Source: a virus
Reading direction: 5' to 3' (one strand)
Length of the DNA: 40,107 nt
IMG/VR virus record: IMGVR_UViG_3300046517_001329
Coordinates: 1 to 40,107 of that record
Each line of letters starts with the position of its first letter. Position 1 is the first letter of the stretch. Below the pieces are notes generated by a model that saw only the letters and a list, made by a program, of their open reading frames with translations, was not told the DNA's origin and made no database searches. Below, piece after piece: positions 14,228-20,635 of the stretch. The translations under genes were made by a program, and so were the position numbers.

Positions 14228-14244
14228 TTTACACCTGGTGTAAA
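14228..14244. promoter_or_regulatory. Perfect 17-base palindrome, probable operator
   Basis: TTTACACCTGGTGTAAA has two perfect 8-base arms around one central base, and lies 26 bases before ATG 14270. The form is typical of a dimeric repressor operator. The binding protein is not known; XRE (18108) or GntR-type (6111) phage regulators are candidates. Confidence 0.6.
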
Positions 14245-14269
14245 GACGGACATTTGAAGGAATTCCCGT

Positions 14270-14542
14270 ATGAGCACTGAAGACGTGGAAAAGTGCGACC
14301 TGAGCCAGCTTCTTGAGCAGGCTGTTTCGGAATTGGATCTGGACGCGATGGGGCTGGGCCACAACATGTTCGACGCGACCACCGAGCAGCTGCATGAAAT
14401 CGTCGCCTTTGCCGAACGTTTGAAGCAGGGCGCGCTAATCGAAATGTGGCTGCGCGAACGCCAGGCCAAGGGTATGGATGATCAGTACCTGGAAGAACCA
14501 CCAGAGGGTTACACCGGTTGGCAGCCAGCGGAACAAGCCTAA
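14270..14542 (+). CDS. Small acidic early phage protein
   Basis: 90 residues, acidic, mostly helical (EKCDLSQLLEQAVSELDLDA, then TEQLHEIVAFAERLKQGALI). Unknown. AAGGA lies nine bases before ATG 14270. It is the first + strand gene after the palindrome and LexA box. Confidence 0.65.
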   Translation: MSTEDVEKCDLSQLLEQAVSELDLDAMGLGHNMFDATTEQLHEIVAFAERLKQGALIEMWLRERQAKGMDDQYLEEPPEGYTGWQPAEQA

Positions 14543-14565
14543 ACGAATCGAAAGGAACCACGGCG

Positions 14566-14751
14566 ATGGCTCAAGTAGTGTTGTTACCCCTGAGCGATAC
14601 AACGAATGATCATGTCATGCGCCTGACTTGCGACGAGGCCAAGGCGTTGCACTTGCTGCTATCCAAGCTGACCGTAGACGAAATGGTTGAAAAAGGTCTG
14701 AGTCGTGAGCAGGCCTGTCTGATCTGCGACGTGATTCACGTCTGCTACTGA
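14566..14751 (+). CDS. Small early phage protein
   Basis: 61 residues. RLTCDEAKALHLLLSKLTVD followed by a Glu/Cys-rich helix. It loosely resembles the next gene in layout (strand, then an LT-x-x-A helix pair), so the two may be diverged duplicates. GAAAGGA precedes ATG 14566. Confidence 0.6.
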   Translation: MAQVVLLPLSDTTNDHVMRLTCDEAKALHLLLSKLTVDEMVEKGLSREQACLICDVIHVCY

Positions 14752-14776
14752 ACATAACGAGAACGGAGCCATCACC

Positions 14777-14998
14777 ATGAGCCAATCCCCCAACCTGATT
14801 TCTGTGACAGCCGGTGAGAAGACCGGCTATGACGAATTGACCGATGCGCAGACCTTGGCCCTGGCCCAGTTCGTCAAGCGCCTGACCTGGGCGGACATGC
14901 GCGGATGTGCGGTGGATGACGCCGAAGCCTACGAAATCCGCGCGGCCGTGGGTAAGCTGCAAAACGCCTTGGCCTTGGCCGGCTACGCGCCGCGCTGA
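14777..14998 (+). CDS. Small early phage protein (DUF7706-like)
   Basis: 73 residues. YDELTDAQTLALAQFVKRLT followed by WADMRGCAVDDAEAYEIRAA is a pattern seen in many small Pseudomonas phage proteins of the DUF7706 type. Function unknown. A good ribosome site (ACGGAG) precedes ATG 14777. Confidence 0.65.
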   Translation: MSQSPNLISVTAGEKTGYDELTDAQTLALAQFVKRLTWADMRGCAVDDAEAYEIRAAVGKLQNALALAGYAPR

Positions 14999-15028
14999 AT
15001 TCGCACCCATAGGAAAGGAACCCCCGCC

Positions 15029-15256
15029 ATGAGTACGCCATCGGAATACCCGGCCCTGTTGACCCACGCCGTGACCATCACCTTTGACGGTGAAGCCCTG
15101 GAATCGCTGAACCGCTATCGGCAGACCTGCCATGCGGCGCGCCAGGCCGTCGTCGGCAGCGCCGACGAGCGTGAAACCATGCGCGTGCATGCCGCTTCGG
15201 ATCTGGCCGGGTGGGTATCGGCCTTGGTCAATGTGGCCGACTTGCCGCGTTACTGA
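15029..15256 (+). CDS. Small early phage protein
   Basis: 75 residues. A strand (HAVTITFDGEALESLNRY) is followed by helices. Unknown. AGGAAAGGAA precedes ATG 15029. It is spaced like the two genes before it, each with its own ribosome site rather than overlapping. Confidence 0.6.
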   Translation: MSTPSEYPALLTHAVTITFDGEALESLNRYRQTCHAARQAVVGSADERETMRVHAASDLAGWVSALVNVADLPRY

Positions 15257-15313
15257 TAACGCCCATAAGTTCAATCACTCGCGACTGAGTGCGATCGGAT
15301 GAGGTAGAGAAAC

Positions 15314-15544
15314 ATGGCCAAGCAATTGCCTCTTGCGGAAAAGGTCTATTACCCGGCCCGCGATCAAACACACTACATCGGCAGTCCCCGACACATGACT
15401 CTCTGCGGCTGCGTGAAGGACGACATCGATCAGACCCTGCCAACGGACGCGATCGTTGATTGTCCTACCTGCATTGCGCTCATCCAATACGTACAGACAC
15501 ACAAGTTCGACGAACCAGGACAGTCCCGTTATGGCAAAAATTGA
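15314..15544 (+). CDS. Small Cys-containing early phage protein
   Basis: 76 residues. LCGCVKDDIDQTLPTDAIVD followed by CPTC gives a C-x-C plus C-x2-C arrangement that could bind zinc. Preceded by H residues (HYIGSPRHMTLC). Function unknown. Overlaps the next gene by 14 bases. Confidence 0.6.
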   Translation: MAKQLPLAEKVYYPARDQTHYIGSPRHMTLCGCVKDDIDQTLPTDAIVDCPTCIALIQYVQTHKFDEPGQSRYGKN

Positions 15545-15776
15545 AACCGCGTACCTGCGCCGCTTCCTTGACCCGGTGAATGAGGCCAGTGCTGAGCACC
15601 GCAATGCGATCAAGGCGCTTGATGGTGTGACTCAGCTGTCGTCCAGCCGCCGCAACAAGGTGATTCGGGAGTGCGCCAAGGCAGAGGAAGCCTACACGAG
15701 CGCTGTCGGCGAACTGATTGGCGGGCTCAACAAGCTGGTGCTGGACGCAGAGACTGAAGACGCTCCACCAGGTTGA
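15531..15776 (+). CDS. Small helical phage protein, last gene of early operon 2
   Basis: 81 residues, helical (SSRRNKVIRECAKAEEAYTS, then AVGELIGGLNKLVLDAETED). Unknown. ATG 15531 has AGGA upstream; a longer start at 15456 would overlap the previous gene extensively. Followed by a terminator. Confidence 0.6.
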   Translation: MAKIETAYLRRFLDPVNEASAEHRNAIKALDGVTQLSSSRRNKVIRECAKAEEAYTSAVGELIGGLNKLVLDAETEDAPPG

Positions 15777-15797
15777 GATAGATCGATTCACTGAATG

Positions 15798-15820
15798 GCC
15801 CGCCGAGTGCGGGCTTTTTT
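15798..15820 (+). terminator. Rho-independent terminator ending early operon 2
   Basis: GCCCGC (15798-15803), loop CGAGT, GCGGGC (15809-15814), then six Ts. It separates operon 2 from promoter copy 3. Confidence 0.9.
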
Positions 15821-15846
15821 GTGGCTGGCGATCGGGGGACGGTAAA

Positions 15847-15902
15847 TAGCGTAAAAACATACTTACGCTATTGTGATATGTTGATGTTGTGTCATTATGT
15901 CG
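15847..15902 (+). promoter_or_regulatory. Repeated early promoter, copy 3, with an 8-bp inverted repeat
   Basis: TTGTGA (15871-15876), 16 bases, CATTAT (15893-15898), then GTCG, as at 3143 and 12585. TAGCGTAA (15847-15854) and TTACGCTA (15863-15870) form a perfect inverted repeat ending at the -35, a likely operator or activator site. ATG 15933 lies 35 bases after the -10. Confidence 0.8.
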
Positions 15903-15932
15903 TTTATCAGATCAACAGGCTCAGAGGTACCC

Positions 15933-16727
15933 ATGACCAGCCAGGCACTACAGCGGCAAGAAATCGTTTTCTCTATGGCTCCAGAAAGCATGGAGCGCGT
16001 TCAGGGGCTGCTGAAGCGTTGCGGCCACCAGAACCTGAACCTGCTACTGGCGCGCGGGCTGGCGATGGTGGAGTTCGTTATGGATCAGATCGACATGGGG
16101 CGCGCGGTGGGTAGTGTGATCCTCGGGGAAGATGGTTTCTTGCCGCTACGTGAGCGGCCTGAGCTGCTGGGTAAGGTCAATCGTGCACCATTGGCGGTGG
16201 CTGGCGATCAGGCACAGGGCGGCTCTGGCGCTCAGGTGGACGCGATCAACCCAAAACTGATACCAAGGCCAAAGATTCCAGTCGAAGCTGCTACAGAGGA
16301 TCACAGGCCGCGGGCGCGACGATTGTTCAAGCATGCCGCCTTCGCGGTAAACGATGACGCCGGGCCGGTTCGATCGCTGGCGTTTCATCAGGAGCGCTGT
16401 GACTCCATGGGGCTGGAGCCGCCTATCTCGGTCAATGGGCACGCTTTGCCCGGCGAGCTGCGCCCGTATCACTTGGATGACATCCAGCGGCTCATGGATG
16501 AAGAGTCAATGGCCACACACTTCCTGCTGTGCCCGGCCACTGACGAACTGGCGTTTTTCGGGTACTTCCCGAACTCGGGCTGGCACCGCCTGAACTTGGA
16601 CACACGGCAGTGGGCGCTCGATGCCACTGTGCAGGCTGGCGAACTTTCCCTGTTCCCGATGGAAATGGCCGCGTTCTACCTGCGCCGCCAAGTCGATCAG
16701 CCGCCCGAGCAGCTGATGGAAGCCTAA
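15933..16727 (+). CDS. Phage protein of unknown function, first gene of early operon 3
   Basis: 264 residues. The N-terminal ~60 residues look like a small alpha-helical DNA- or protein-binding module (ESMERVQGLLKRCGHQNLNL). Residues about 75-140 are a Pro/Arg-rich linker, and the C-terminal ~125 residues form a folded domain (CPATDELAFFGYFPNSGWHR). No family recognised. ATG 15897 in the same frame lies inside the promoter repeat, so ATG 15933 is used. Confidence 0.65.
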   Translation: MTSQALQRQEIVFSMAPESMERVQGLLKRCGHQNLNLLLARGLAMVEFVMDQIDMGRAVGSVILGEDGFLPLRERPELLGKVNRAPLAVAGDQAQGGSGAQVDAINPKLIPRPKIPVEAATEDHRPRARRLFKHAAFAVNDDAGPVRSLAFHQERCDSMGLEPPISVNGHALPGELRPYHLDDIQRLMDEESMATHFLLCPATDELAFFGYFPNSGWHRLNLDTRQWALDATVQAGELSLFPMEMAAFYLRRQVDQPPEQLMEA

Positions 16728-16857
16728 CCCCTTACACCGATTCCCTGATTACGCGGCAAACACCTGCAAACCCTGTGGGTGGTGCTGTCGTGCGCGTCGG
16801 TAAATTGGCTGGTGCTGGTCAGGGACTGTTTCCGTCCGATCGTCTGGAGGTAGTGAA

Positions 16858-17061
16858 GTGAGCGCGTTTGATGTGATTGATGAAGCCCGCAGCGATTTTG
16901 AATGTGACCACGAAGGCCCGTTTGACCGCTTGAAGGGTGCCATGGGGCGCAATCGTGATGAGTACAAAGACCCGCAGGTGCAGCGCGAATACATGCTTTG
17001 GCTGCGTGCTCGAGCTTCTGTCCGTGCCTGCCATTGCTGTGGCGGCGTGGTGGCGCAATGA
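16858..17061 (+). CDS. Small phage protein, GTG start
   Basis: 67 residues. An acidic N-terminal half (FDVIDEARSDFECDHEGPFD) and a C-terminal CHCCGG motif that may bind metal. GGAGG at about 16845 sets GTG 16858. The 130 bases before it hold no confident gene; a short frame ending at 16861 has no clear start. ATGA overlap with the next gene. Unknown function; its position before a nuclease-like gene is typical of phage recombination/replication clusters. Confidence 0.6.
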   Translation: MSAFDVIDEARSDFECDHEGPFDRLKGAMGRNRDEYKDPQVQREYMLWLRARASVRACHCCGGVVAQ

Positions 17062-17570
17062 GTAAGCGCATCTTTAGCGAAGAGGATCTGGCTCGCCTGC
17101 CGGCGGACATGACCCGCCGTGCATTGGGCGACAAGCCTGCCGGAAAGAAAGCTGGTGCTGAGCCGGAGCACATGCGCATGCCTGGGGTGCCGGTTAAGAA
17201 GGCTAAGGCGTCGGGTGGAATGCAGGCCATGCAGGCGCTGGGACGCCTGAAGACGGGCGAGCTTAACAAGACCGAGGAAGCTTACCGGGCGCATCTTGAG
17301 AAGCGGCGGATGGCCGGGGAGGTGGTGTGGTACCAGTTTGAACCGTTCCGGCTCGTGCTGGCGCCGAAAACGACCTATGCGCCGGACTTCCTTGTGCAGC
17401 TGGCCAGCGGGCACCTGGAGGTGCATGAGGTGAAAGGGTTTTGGATGGAGGACGCCAGGATCAAGATCAAGTTTGCCGCCGAAAAATTCCCTATTTTCAA
17501 GTTCATAGCTGTGATGAAAGTGAGTGAAGGTAAAGGCAAAGACCCTTCTTGGACGCTGGAAGAATTCTGA
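17058..17570 (+). CDS. DUF1064 family PD-(D/E)XK nuclease-like protein
   Basis: 170 residues. FRLVLAPKTTYAPDFLVQLA (about 114-133), then LEVHEVKGFWMEDARIKIKF (137-156). The D of APDF and the E-x-K of HEVKG form the PD-(D/E)XK arrangement of the DUF1064 phage family, and the basic helix after it is typical. Such proteins are thought to act as Holliday-junction or VRR-like endonucleases; the substrate is not shown here. The N-terminal ~70 residues are Lys/Ala/Pro-rich and probably disordered. Overlaps both neighbours. Confidence 0.85.
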   Translation: MSKRIFSEEDLARLPADMTRRALGDKPAGKKAGAEPEHMRMPGVPVKKAKASGGMQAMQALGRLKTGELNKTEEAYRAHLEKRRMAGEVVWYQFEPFRLVLAPKTTYAPDFLVQLASGHLEVHEVKGFWMEDARIKIKFAAEKFPIFKFIAVMKVSEGKGKDPSWTLEEF

Positions 17571-17839
17571 TGCAGCTGGATGAAGCAACGCACGGAGCGC
17601 ATGAGGCTTACATCAGTCACGCCCTACGTTGCAGCTCGTGCCATCCACCAACAAAACGCTATTGTTTAGACGGTAATAGCTTGCATGACCGCTACGAAGC
17701 ACAATTTCTAATGAGTCTGGATCTGTATGCACGCCGGGCCTTCCTGGCTCAGTTGGAGCCAATCAACCCAGCGCGCTGCGAAGCCATAAAAACGCTATTA
17801 CTTGAGATTCACGAGCACAATCAAGCGAATCTGTGCTGA
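17570..17839 (+). CDS. Small Cys-containing phage protein with embedded operator-like elements
   Basis: 89 residues; CSSCHPPTKRYC near residues 21-32 could bind zinc. Function unknown. It begins in a TGATG overlap with the DUF1064 gene. Two copies of the AACGCTATT motif lie inside it (about 17653-17664 and 17784-17800), upstream of the XRE regulator gene. The gene may therefore double as a regulatory region. Confidence 0.6.
   Translation: MQLDEATHGAHEAYISHALRCSSCHPPTKRYCLDGNSLHDRYEAQFLMSLDLYARRAFLAQLEPINPARCEAIKTLLLEIHEHNQANLC
17784..17800 (+). repeat. 17-base element matching 595-611 (inverted)
   Basis: CCATAAAAACGCTATTA is the exact reverse complement of 595-611. A shorter copy, AAAACGCTATTG, lies at 17653-17664. 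The 268 bases from 17840 to 18107 show no gene, only an AT-rich stretch and a TACAAT hexamer (18069-18074) that may be the -10 for the regulator. Confidence 0.4.
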
Positions 17840-18107
17840 AGCCGGATCAGATGCGCGACCCTTTATTTCTGCGGGTTTGTTGCAATGCACCGAGATCCGT
17901 CTGACAGGCGGTAGCTTTGGGCCTAATAGATTGGATCCGCCCAGCAATACCGCTAAAAAAGCGCCGAATTACAGAATTTGGCTCTGCTGAATAATAGGAA
18001 GTTGGCAAAAAGTGCACGGGTCAATGGGAACTTTTTAGGCGTTCCGGGGTTGCGATTGGTCCGGGGATACAATTAAATGGCGCCACTGACCAAAAGGTGA
18101 CGTCAAA

Positions 18108-18860
18108 TTGTCTGCGAACGGTGATAACAGAGAAGGGATCGCGTTGGTGGAAGGCGAGCAGTTAGATGCGGCGCCTGGAAGCCTGGCCATGTTCGAACCG
18201 GATGAGTGTGGGGAGGGCATGAGCCCGTCGAGTCTCGCGAGGGCGGAAGAGCAGGCCCTGCGCGATATCATCGCGCCGCGTCTTGTAAGAGCCCGCCGGG
18301 CCGCAGGCCTCAAGGATCTTGAAGTGGCTCAGCGTCTCGGGCATGCAAACCTGACCATGATTAGTCTCTTTGAGAATGGTCGCCGGTCAATCAGCGTGAA
18401 AAACCTTCAGGTTCTGGCAGACCTCTATAACGTCACCACCGACTACCTGCTGGGCCGTACCGACGACCTTGGGCTGTCACCCGAAGAGGGTAATCAGGCG
18501 CTGATCACGGGCGTGCTGACGGCAGTAGTTGGCAAATATAACCAGCGCTATCTGGAAGGCTTGGCCCAAGTAATGGCGATCGGCGTCGAAGGCGCGAGCA
18601 TGGATCGGGTGTTGTTGGGCCGGGTGGCAGACATTTCCGTCGAGCTGAGCGATTCGCTGGGCGTCATCCGCAAGCATCATGGTGCGGCCTTCGAAAGCCT
18701 GCGTGGCGGTGGGAAGCTGGAGCGTCTTATCTCCGAACTGTCGGTGTCAGTGAAAGACCGAATTTCAAGCAAACAGCGCGAATCTGCGCTTATCGAATTC
18801 GATCATCCTGTTTGCACGGTGCAGCAGGTGACTGAAGCTGTTCAACAGGCCCTGTTCTAA
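18108..18860 (+). CDS. XRE-family transcriptional regulator preceding the packaging genes
   Basis: 250 residues. A Cro/C1 HTH spans roughly residues 48-110: LVRARRAAGLKDLEVAQRLG, then ANLTMISLFENGRRSISVKN, then LQVLADLYNVTTDYLLGRTD, a textbook XRE domain. It is followed by a ~140-residue helical domain with no protease motif, so it is not a CI/LexA-type self-cleaving repressor. The only start near the domain boundary is TTG 18108, with AAGGTGA eight bases before it. It stands alone between early and late genes. A role as early-to-late switch or repressor is inferred from position; AACGCTATT or the palindrome at 14228 could be its targets. Confidence 0.83.
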   Translation: MSANGDNREGIALVEGEQLDAAPGSLAMFEPDECGEGMSPSSLARAEEQALRDIIAPRLVRARRAAGLKDLEVAQRLGHANLTMISLFENGRRSISVKNLQVLADLYNVTTDYLLGRTDDLGLSPEEGNQALITGVLTAVVGKYNQRYLEGLAQVMAIGVEGASMDRVLLGRVADISVELSDSLGVIRKHHGAAFESLRGGGKLERLISELSVSVKDRISSKQRESALIEFDHPVCTVQQVTEAVQQALF

Positions 18861-18877
18861 CACCGGTTTGTAAGCCA

Positions 18878-18906
18878 GCCACCCGGCATAGGGTGGCCAT
18901 GCCGGG
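18878..18906 (+). promoter_or_regulatory. Two mutually exclusive hairpins just after the XRE regulator
   Basis: GCCACCC (18878-18884) pairs with GGGTGGC (18891-18897). Alternatively CCCGGCAT (18882-18889) pairs perfectly with ATGCCGGG (18899-18906). The two stems share bases and cannot coexist, the arrangement of an attenuator or riboregulator. No T-run follows. Confidence 0.45.
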
Positions 18907-19079
18907 CTGTCGTGCGCTAGGTGCTGGGTTTGGGATTGTTCACACGGTCCTTGGCTTTTGAGGTCTTTCGACAGGGAGGCATCATCAGGCATTCGATGTT
19001 CGGATAACGGTCAAAATTGGGGAAGTGGTTTCGACACCATTGCAGCGCCCGCCGTGGCGTCCTCTATACGGCATTGGGG

Positions 19080-19137
19080 AGCCCGTTTCGGCGGGCTGAT
19101 CCTTCAAGGATTCTGGCCCGCGGCAGCGGGTTTTTTT
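19080..19137 (+). terminator. Hairpins and terminator upstream of terS
   Basis: AGCCCG/CGGGCT (19080-19085/19092-19097), then the dyad ATCCTTCAAGGAT (19099-19111), then CCCGC/GCGGG (19117-19121/19126-19130) followed by seven Ts (19131-19137). The last is a clear terminator. The whole 351-base stretch 18861-19211 contains no gene; being directly before terS it is also a candidate for the packaging (pac or cos) site. Confidence 0.75.
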
Positions 19138-19211
19138 GCGCCAAGCGCGCAGAAAGTTGCGGTTTTTACGTGGTCGATAGCCAAGAAACTTTGCATTAAG
19201 GTTGCTGACGA

Positions 19212-20348
19212 GTGGCACGGAAGAAGATCGAAGGTACTGAGAAGTTGAACGGGCTTGCCGAGGATAAACAATCCCCGGACAAGCCCGCTCGCCGTGTGAT
19301 TACACCCCCTAAAACCGCGGTAGAAAAGCCAGTTGTTAAGGTGGCCGGCGGGCGAGTGGTGAAACCAGTACCTGCAAAGGATCAAAAAAAGCCAGTAAAA
19401 AAGGCGAAAAAGCCCGCGGCGACCACCCGAGCAACATCCGCAAAGGCCAAGCCAAAGCAGCCATTAGTCACCGGTGGGGCGGCTGGAAAAGTCAAGGTAG
19501 GCAAAGCAGTTGCGCTCAACAAGAAAGAGGTCGAAGCCTTACAGGCCGGGAATCTCCACGGTTTGGATGAGCGTCAGGCGAAGTTCATCGATCTCTGGCT
19601 GGTCACACAGAACGGCACTCAGGCGTACCAGGATGCGGGCTTTGAGTGCAAATCCGATGCGGTGGCGGCAGCAGGTGCCAGTCGACTGTTAAGAAAGGTT
19701 AAGGAGCACCCGTATACGCTGGCTAAGCGTGCCGAGCTGTTCGCCAAGACCGAAGAAATAACCAATCGAGTCATTGAACGCGTCTACGGCGCGGCTATGG
19801 CGGACCCTCGAGAATTGGCCGAGGTGGTTTATCGGTGCTGCCGCTACTGCCATGGGGATGGTCACCGGTACCAGATGACCCCGCGCCAGATGGAAGAGCG
19901 CCAGGAGCGGCACAAACAGGCCGTGGCTGAAGCGAAAGAAGCCAAGCGCCGGCCACCGGTTTATGACCCGCTGGGCGGGCTGGGCTTTGACATGACGTTA
20001 GACCCACACCCGGAGTGCCCGGAGTGTAACGGCGTCGGCGTGCGGAACGAGATCATCAATGACACCCGCTACCTGTCCCCTGGCGCTCTGTCGCTGTACG
20101 GCGGCTGGAAGACGACCAAAGACGGCGGCGCAGAAGTAAAAATCGCCGATCAGCGCCCGTACCTGGAACTGTTGGGCCGGATCTTCAACATGAACATCGA
20201 GCCGGCGCCGCCGGTAGTGCTCCCTGTGAGCAATGAGCAGCTGCAAGACATCTATGCGCGAGGCCTGGAGAAAACCAATTTACAGCGCCAGGCAATGGCC
20301 GATCGCGCGGCACAGATCGCTGATTTGGATAACGGTGGTGACGCATGA
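19212..20348 (+). CDS. terS: Terminase small subunit with histone-like tail and DnaJ-type zinc motifs
   Basis: 378 residues, about twice a typical small terminase. Residues 1-100 are a Lys/Ala/Pro-rich disordered tail like histone H1 or AlgP (KKPVKKAKKPAATTRATSAK). Residues about 117-190 are a terminase_2-type DNA-recognition domain (LDERQAKFIDLWLVTQNGTQ, then AYQDAGFECKSDAVAAAGAS, and an RVYGAAMADPRELAEV helix). Two CxxCxGxG motifs follow (CRYCHGDGH near 215 and CPECNGVGV near 270), a DnaJ-like zinc centre. GTG 19212 has AAGG about 10 bases upstream. TerS selects phage DNA for TerL; the tail probably adds non-specific DNA binding. Confidence 0.85.
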   Translation: MARKKIEGTEKLNGLAEDKQSPDKPARRVITPPKTAVEKPVVKVAGGRVVKPVPAKDQKKPVKKAKKPAATTRATSAKAKPKQPLVTGGAAGKVKVGKAVALNKKEVEALQAGNLHGLDERQAKFIDLWLVTQNGTQAYQDAGFECKSDAVAAAGASRLLRKVKEHPYTLAKRAELFAKTEEITNRVIERVYGAAMADPRELAEVVYRCCRYCHGDGHRYQMTPRQMEERQERHKQAVAEAKEAKRRPPVYDPLGGLGFDMTLDPHPECPECNGVGVRNEIINDTRYLSPGALSLYGGWKTTKDGGAEVKIADQRPYLELLGRIFNMNIEPAPPVVLPVSNEQLQDIYARGLEKTNLQRQAMADRAAQIADLDNGGDA

Positions 20349-20635
20349 CGCTTAGCGCCGAACGGCAACCAACCCCGCAGAACATCCGCAAGGCCCGGAA
20401 AAACAGGAGTCTGAGCGAGAGCGCTGCCGGGGAACTGATCTACGTGAGCCGTGAGTCGTGGCGCCTGTATGAGAAGGGCACGACCAAGATGAAGTTGGGG
20501 CTGTGGGAGCTGTTTCTATTCAAAACCGGGCAGCTCTGGCTCAAGCCCATTGTTGAAGAGCGTCCCAAGGCCAACCGGCCAGGACGAATCGCAAATCTGA
20601 GGCCGTTCGCGGCCAACACGCTAGGAGCTGACTGA
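20345..20635 (+). CDS. Small HTH protein between terS and the TerL-like nuclease half
   Basis: 96 residues. PTPQNIRKARKNRSLSESAA, then GELIYVSRESWRLYEKGTTK, has the spacing of a Cro/XRE HTH followed by WELFLFKTGQ. The tail is basic. ATGA overlap with terS and a TGATG overlap with the next gene place it firmly in the packaging operon. It may be a DNA-binding accessory or a local repressor. Confidence 0.7.
   Translation: MTLSAERQPTPQNIRKARKNRSLSESAAGELIYVSRESWRLYEKGTTKMKLGLWELFLFKTGQLWLKPIVEERPKANRPGRIANLRPFAANTLGAD

Noticed and set aside
13889-14395. A longer - strand ATG-initiated frame (start 14145 or further) in place of the 13905-14153 gene
   Set aside because: Its composition is Ser/Thr/Cys-rich and shadow-like; the neighbouring frame gives a far better protein.
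19030-19060. A tRNA-like T-arm (TGGTTTCGACACCA)
   Set aside because: No acceptor, anticodon or D arm can be placed around it; it is just a short hairpin.
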